From NCBI GenBank assembly GCA_002471665.1, contig DKQK01000043.1:1-19343 (forward strand): a DNA stretch of 19,343 nt, in the 5' to 3' direction. Source of the DNA: Gammaproteobacteria bacterium UBA7310 (lineage in GTDB: Bacteria > Pseudomonadota > Gammaproteobacteria > Pseudomonadales > Ketobacteraceae). Below are positions 17,141 through 19,343 of the stretch, in pieces. The notes beneath the pieces were generated by a model. The model was given only the letters and a program-made list of their open reading frames with translations, was not told the DNA's origin and did no database searches. Position numbers and translations under genes: made by a program. Each line of letters opens with the position of its first letter. The stretch's first letter is position 1.

Positions 17141-17181
17141 GCACAAAGCGGACACTCCAGCAGGATATGTCCACTTTGTGC
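17141..17181 (-). terminator. Long hairpin after the cytochrome P460 gene
   Basis: GCACAAAGCGGACA (17141-17154) and TGTCCACTTTGTGC (17168-17181) pair over 14 positions, with 13 Watson-Crick pairs and one that can form G-U. The 13-base loop can add a TCC/GGA mini-stem. The hairpin begins 17 bases after the P460 stop at 17198. No T-run follows on either strand, so it may be a factor-dependent terminator, an mRNA 3'-end stabiliser or a REP-like element. Confidence 0.6.
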
Positions 17182-17197
17182 CGTGATCAACGAGACG

Positions 17198-17782
17198 TCA
17201 GTGCAGAACCGGATAGTACGCCTTGAACACCATGTCCTTACCAGCGTTGCTGGCATGACAACCGGCGCAGCTTTCAGCCGGCGCAGCCTTGGCGGAGGGC
17301 ATATAAGGGGGGGCATGGTGACCAAAGTTGAAGAATCCCCAGCCATTTTCCGAAGCGTAACGCCGGCTGTCTTTCACCATCACATCCATGCCTTGAAATT
17401 CGCCGCCGAAGTATCCCCGGCCCGATGGCGCCAACTTGGAACCGTCGGGATAATCCCCTTTCTGTAGCAACACCAGCTCCTTCACGATCACTGTGCCATC
17501 GGGAAACACGCCGGTTTGCTGATACACCTCAAAGGCGTCCGGGTTCACGTACACGTGGTGAAACTCCGGGAACCCGGCTTTTCCATTGTTCAAGCCGTGC
17601 GGTGTCAACGGTGCACCGATGAATACCCACTGCCGGTAACCTTGCGGCAACAGCAGACTCCCTTTTTTATTGAACACTGCCGCGCCGATGTTCTCCGGCG
17701 GCTGCGCCGCCGCCTGCATGCTGGCACCAACTCCGGCGGCCATCGCACAGGCCAGTACCCCGGCCCTGATTAACGTTTTCAT
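17198..17782 (-). CDS. Cytochrome P460 family c-type heme protein
   Basis: A 194-residue periplasmic heme protein. A signal peptide ends near MQAAAQ (about residue 26). The heme-c attachment site CAGCH lies near the C-terminus, followed by the VFKAYYPVL end typical of the family. GYRQWVFIGAPLTP near the N-terminus, FPDGTVIVKEL and the FGGEF segment are also family-like. P460 cytochromes carry an unusual Lys-heme cross-link and oxidise hydroxylamine (with NO, giving N2O) in ammonia oxidisers; members elsewhere are less well understood. Which Lys is cross-linked cannot be told here. AAGGAG-type SD (AAGGAGAAAGGCG before ATG). It lies 34 bases after the AhpD-like gene on the same strand, so the two are probably one operon. 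A role in hydroxylamine or NO detoxification is inference. Confidence 0.9.
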   Translation of the reverse strand: MKTLIRAGVLACAMAAGVGASMQAAAQPPENIGAAVFNKKGSLLLPQGYRQWVFIGAPLTPHGLNNGKAGFPEFHHVYVNPDAFEVYQQTGVFPDGTVIVKELVLLQKGDYPDGSKLAPSGRGYFGGEFQGMDVMVKDSRRYASENGWGFFNFGHHAPPYMPSAKAAPAESCAGCHASNAGKDMVFKAYYPVLH

Positions 17783-17816
17783 CGCCTTTCTCCTTGTTAC
17801 GCGTGCTTAAGTCGGC

Positions 17817-18362
17817 TCACGCCACCGCATCCAGTTTCAGCAGGGGAAAATCCACCTCGGTGCCCGCTACCCGGTTGACATAATTGGTGAGCGTATTCAG
17901 CGCCACCTGACCCACCACCTCCAGGATCAATCCGTCATCCAGCCCTTGCGCCCGGGCGGCGCTGAGATCCTCATCCGCAATGCCGCCGCGGGCTGCCGTG
18001 ATGCGCAATGCCAGGCGTACGATTGCGGCGTCTGCCGCTTCAATGGCGATGCCATCACGGGCCCGGGCCACGTCCTCATCGCTGAGACCGGCGCCTTTAC
18101 CCAGCGCGGCATGGGCACTTAAACAGTATTCGCAATGGTTTTCCTGTGCCACGGCGATGGCGATCATCTCCCGTTGGCGTGCGTTCAAACACCCCTGGCT
18201 CAGGGATTCCGATAACTGCAGATAACCGGTCAGCACCGCAGGGGCATGGGCCAGGGTGGTGAACATGTTGGGCAGTACACCCAGTTTTGCCTGCACCGCT
18301 TTCAGGGTGGCGGCGGTTTTGGCGTCGGCGTTGTCCAGAAGGACAGGTTGAATACGCGTCAT
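17817..18362 (-). CDS. AhpD-like carboxymuconolactone decarboxylase family protein
   Basis: A 181-residue protein of the alkylhydroperoxidase D / carboxymuconolactone decarboxylase superfamily (peroxidase-related group). The redox motif is E74-x-x-C77-E-Y-C80-x-x-x-H84, matching the Glu/CxxC/His relay of AhpD. The protein is all-helical in character, cytosolic, with no signal peptide. The ATG at 18362 has a textbook SD, AAGGAG, seven bases upstream. It is the first gene of a two-gene operon with cytochrome P460 and is divergent from an AraC-family regulator. By analogy it reduces peroxides or keeps thiols reduced; a true decarboxylase role is unlikely given the intact CxxC. The physiological reductant and substrate are not visible. 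Confidence 0.9.
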   Translation of the reverse strand: MTRIQPVLLDNADAKTAATLKAVQAKLGVLPNMFTTLAHAPAVLTGYLQLSESLSQGCLNARQREMIAIAVAQENHCEYCLSAHAALGKGAGLSDEDVARARDGIAIEAADAAIVRLALRITAARGGIADEDLSAARAQGLDDGLILEVVGQVALNTLTNYVNRVAGTEVDFPLLKLDAVA

Positions 18363-18394
18363 GATGTGGCTCCTTGGTTAAAGATAGTTCAGTA

Positions 18395-18407
18395 CATTCC
18401 GTGAATG
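18395..18407. promoter_or_regulatory. Short palindrome CATTC-CGT-GAATG
   Basis: A perfect 5+5 inverted repeat with a 3-base centre, 33 bases upstream of the ahpD-like ATG and just upstream of the plus-strand -35-like box. It could be an operator half-site pair, but one such palindrome in 129 bases may be chance. Confidence 0.35.
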
Positions 18408-18417
18408 CAGAGCCATA

Positions 18418-18448
18418 TTGACAGCCAATTGAATACTTGTGGTATCTT
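18418..18448 (+). promoter_or_regulatory. Likely sigma70 promoter of the AraC-family gene
   Basis: A perfect TTGACA at 18418-18423 is followed after 19 bases by TATCTT at 18443-18448. The spacer is slightly long, as in activator-dependent or weak promoters. The first ATAC-N5-GTAT palindrome overlaps the -10 box, which suits repression of this promoter. Confidence 0.5.
18433..18445. promoter_or_regulatory. Candidate operator 1, ATAC-TTGTG-GTAT
   Basis: A 13-bp palindrome with 4-base arms and a 5-base centre. It matches operator 2 at 11 of 13 positions and lies 31 bp (centre to centre, about three helical turns) from it. It overlaps the -10 box of the regulator gene and lies 71 bases upstream of the ahpD-like start. 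Confidence 0.5.
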
Positions 18449-18463
18449 ATGGTCTATATTTCC

Positions 18464-18476
18464 ATACTTATCGTAT
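18464..18476. promoter_or_regulatory. Candidate operator 2, ATAC-TTATC-GTAT
   Basis: The second copy of the 13-bp palindrome, ending 15 bases before the regulator's ATG and so probably within its leader. Two same-face copies would fit cooperative binding by an autoregulator. Confidence 0.5.
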
Positions 18477-18491
18477 TATCCAGGATTCAAA

Positions 18492-19313
18492 ATGGAAGAC
18501 AGACTGGTTGAGCTGCTGAAACGCTTTGAACTCCATGCCCGTGTGTTTCAGGCGGGTCCGCTCTGCAACACCACTGAGTTCTATGAGGGGGATAACCTGG
18601 GCTACATCCATGTAGTGAAGCGCGGCGCCATGCGCGTGGAATCACCCCAGCATCCTACCCTGCTGATCGATGAACCCAGCGTCTTCTTCTATATGAATCC
18701 CACCCGCCATCGGCTGCTGCCCATGGACGATTCCGTTGCCACCGTCTGCGCCTCGCTGGAGTTTGGTGCCGGGCTGGGTAATCCACTGACCCGGGCCCTG
18801 CCGGAGATCATGATGATCCGCTTACGGGATATGCCCAGCCTGGACCAGGCCCTGCAGCTGTTGTTTCTGGAGGCAGCCGAAACCCATTGCGGGCGCCAGG
18901 CCGTACTCGACCGGCTGATGGAGGTGGTGTTTATTCAGGTGTTGCGGGATGCCATGGATCAGCAGCGGCTGCAGGTGGGCTTATTGGCGGGGCTGGCGGA
19001 CGAACGCCTGGCAAAAGCCATCAATGCCATTCACACGGCGCCGGCCGAGCCGTGGACGCTGGAGCAACTGGCGCAACAATCCGGTATGTCACGGGCACGG
19101 TTTGCCACCCACTTTCATGATGTGGTGGGCATGACACCCGGCAATTACCTGACCCAGTGGCGACTGGCCGTTGCCCAATCACTGTTACGTCAGGGCAAAC
19201 CGGTGCAGTGGGTGTCGGACATGGTGGGCTATGGCAGTGCCAGTGCCCTGTCGCGGGCGTTTCGGTCACAGGTGGGCATGTCGCCAACGCAATGGCTGGA
19301 CCATTTCAGCTGA
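18492..19313 (+). CDS. AraC-family transcriptional regulator with cupin-type sensor domain
   Basis: A 273-residue regulator from ATG 18492, which has AGGA at 18481-18485 just upstream. An in-frame ATG at 18405 would add 29 residues but starts before the promoter and operators and has no SD, so I reject it. The N-terminal part (about 1-140) is a cupin-like sensor, with the FQAGPLCNTTEF and GYIHVVKRG motifs seen in cupin_6-type AraC proteins. The C-terminus (about 178-273) holds two helix-turn-helix units: WTLEQLAQQSGMSRARF, then the SDMVGYGSASALSRAFR segment and GMSPTQWL, the classic AraC/XylS signature. Divergence from the ahpD-like/P460 operon makes that operon its likely target. The effector is unknown. 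Confidence 0.93.
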   Translation: MEDRLVELLKRFELHARVFQAGPLCNTTEFYEGDNLGYIHVVKRGAMRVESPQHPTLLIDEPSVFFYMNPTRHRLLPMDDSVATVCASLEFGAGLGNPLTRALPEIMMIRLRDMPSLDQALQLLFLEAAETHCGRQAVLDRLMEVVFIQVLRDAMDQQRLQVGLLAGLADERLAKAINAIHTAPAEPWTLEQLAQQSGMSRARFATHFHDVVGMTPGNYLTQWRLAVAQSLLRQGKPVQWVSDMVGYGSASALSRAFRSQVGMSPTQWLDHFS

Positions 19314-19343
19314 TGAGCCTTCCCTTCCTACAACCAACCTAGC

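Larger units (their letters stand above)
18363..18491. promoter_or_regulatory. Divergent control region between AhpD-like and AraC-family genes
   Basis: This 129-bp region must drive both the ahpD-like/P460 operon (minus) and the regulator (plus). It carries three palindromic sites (18395-18407, 18433-18445, 18464-18476), a plus-strand TTGACA at 18418-18423 and TATCTT at 18443-18448, and SDs at both edges. Confidence 0.7.

Noticed and set aside
18405..18491. Longer start for the AraC-family gene at 18405
   Set aside because: It would place the promoter and both palindromes inside the coding region; the 29 added residues do not look like cupin domain sequence and lack an SD.

Overview
The window looks like a gammaproteobacterial chromosome segment, possibly from a marine hydrocarbon- or lipid-degrading lineage. 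The basis is gene content (an NMT1/CHASE/GGDEF/EAL receptor, an MltF-like transglycosylase, an SDR/Baeyer-Villiger operon, cytochrome P460) and good AGGAG-type ribosome binding sites. The species is not identifiable from this. There are eleven protein genes and no rRNA, tRNA, CRISPR array or insertion sequence that I can see.

Left third (1-8237, all minus strand). A very large secreted YD-repeat (RHS-like) protein starts at 4212 and stays open to base 1, so its 3' end lies outside the window. It ends in a DUF11 domain and a CFI-box C-terminal module, not a polymorphic toxin tip. Its base composition looks poorer in GC than the rest. Upstream, after a 398-bp gap, is a 1208-residue membrane receptor (THI5/NMT1-like periplasmic domain, CHASE, PAS, GGDEF, EAL) predicted to make or degrade c-di-GMP.

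Centre (8238-11978). After a 409-bp non-coding stretch comes a tight plus-strand operon. It encodes a ferritin-like 'metal-dependent hydrolase' with diiron-type ligands, a short-chain dehydrogenase and a Baeyer-Villiger-type flavin monooxygenase, and it ends in a hairpin terminator. Together they suggest a stepwise oxidation route: hydroxylation or related metal chemistry, then alcohol to ketone, then ketone to ester. The order of steps is inference.

Right-centre (11979-17010). A small four-helix membrane protein (minus) is divergent from an exported lytic transglycosylase carrying two solute-binding domains. The transglycosylase is followed by a MEST-like secreted alpha/beta hydrolase with an Asp nucleophile. 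A convergent, unrecognised 456-residue exported protein follows.

Right end (17011-19343). Cytochrome P460 and an AhpD-like CxxC protein form a minus-strand operon, divergent from an AraC-family regulator. The 129-bp intergenic region holds two near-identical 13-bp palindromes (ATAC-N5-GTAT) 31 bp apart, a candidate operator. A strong 14-bp-stem hairpin lies just after the P460 stop. The module looks like a regulated detoxification unit for reactive nitrogen or peroxide, but the substrate is not proven.
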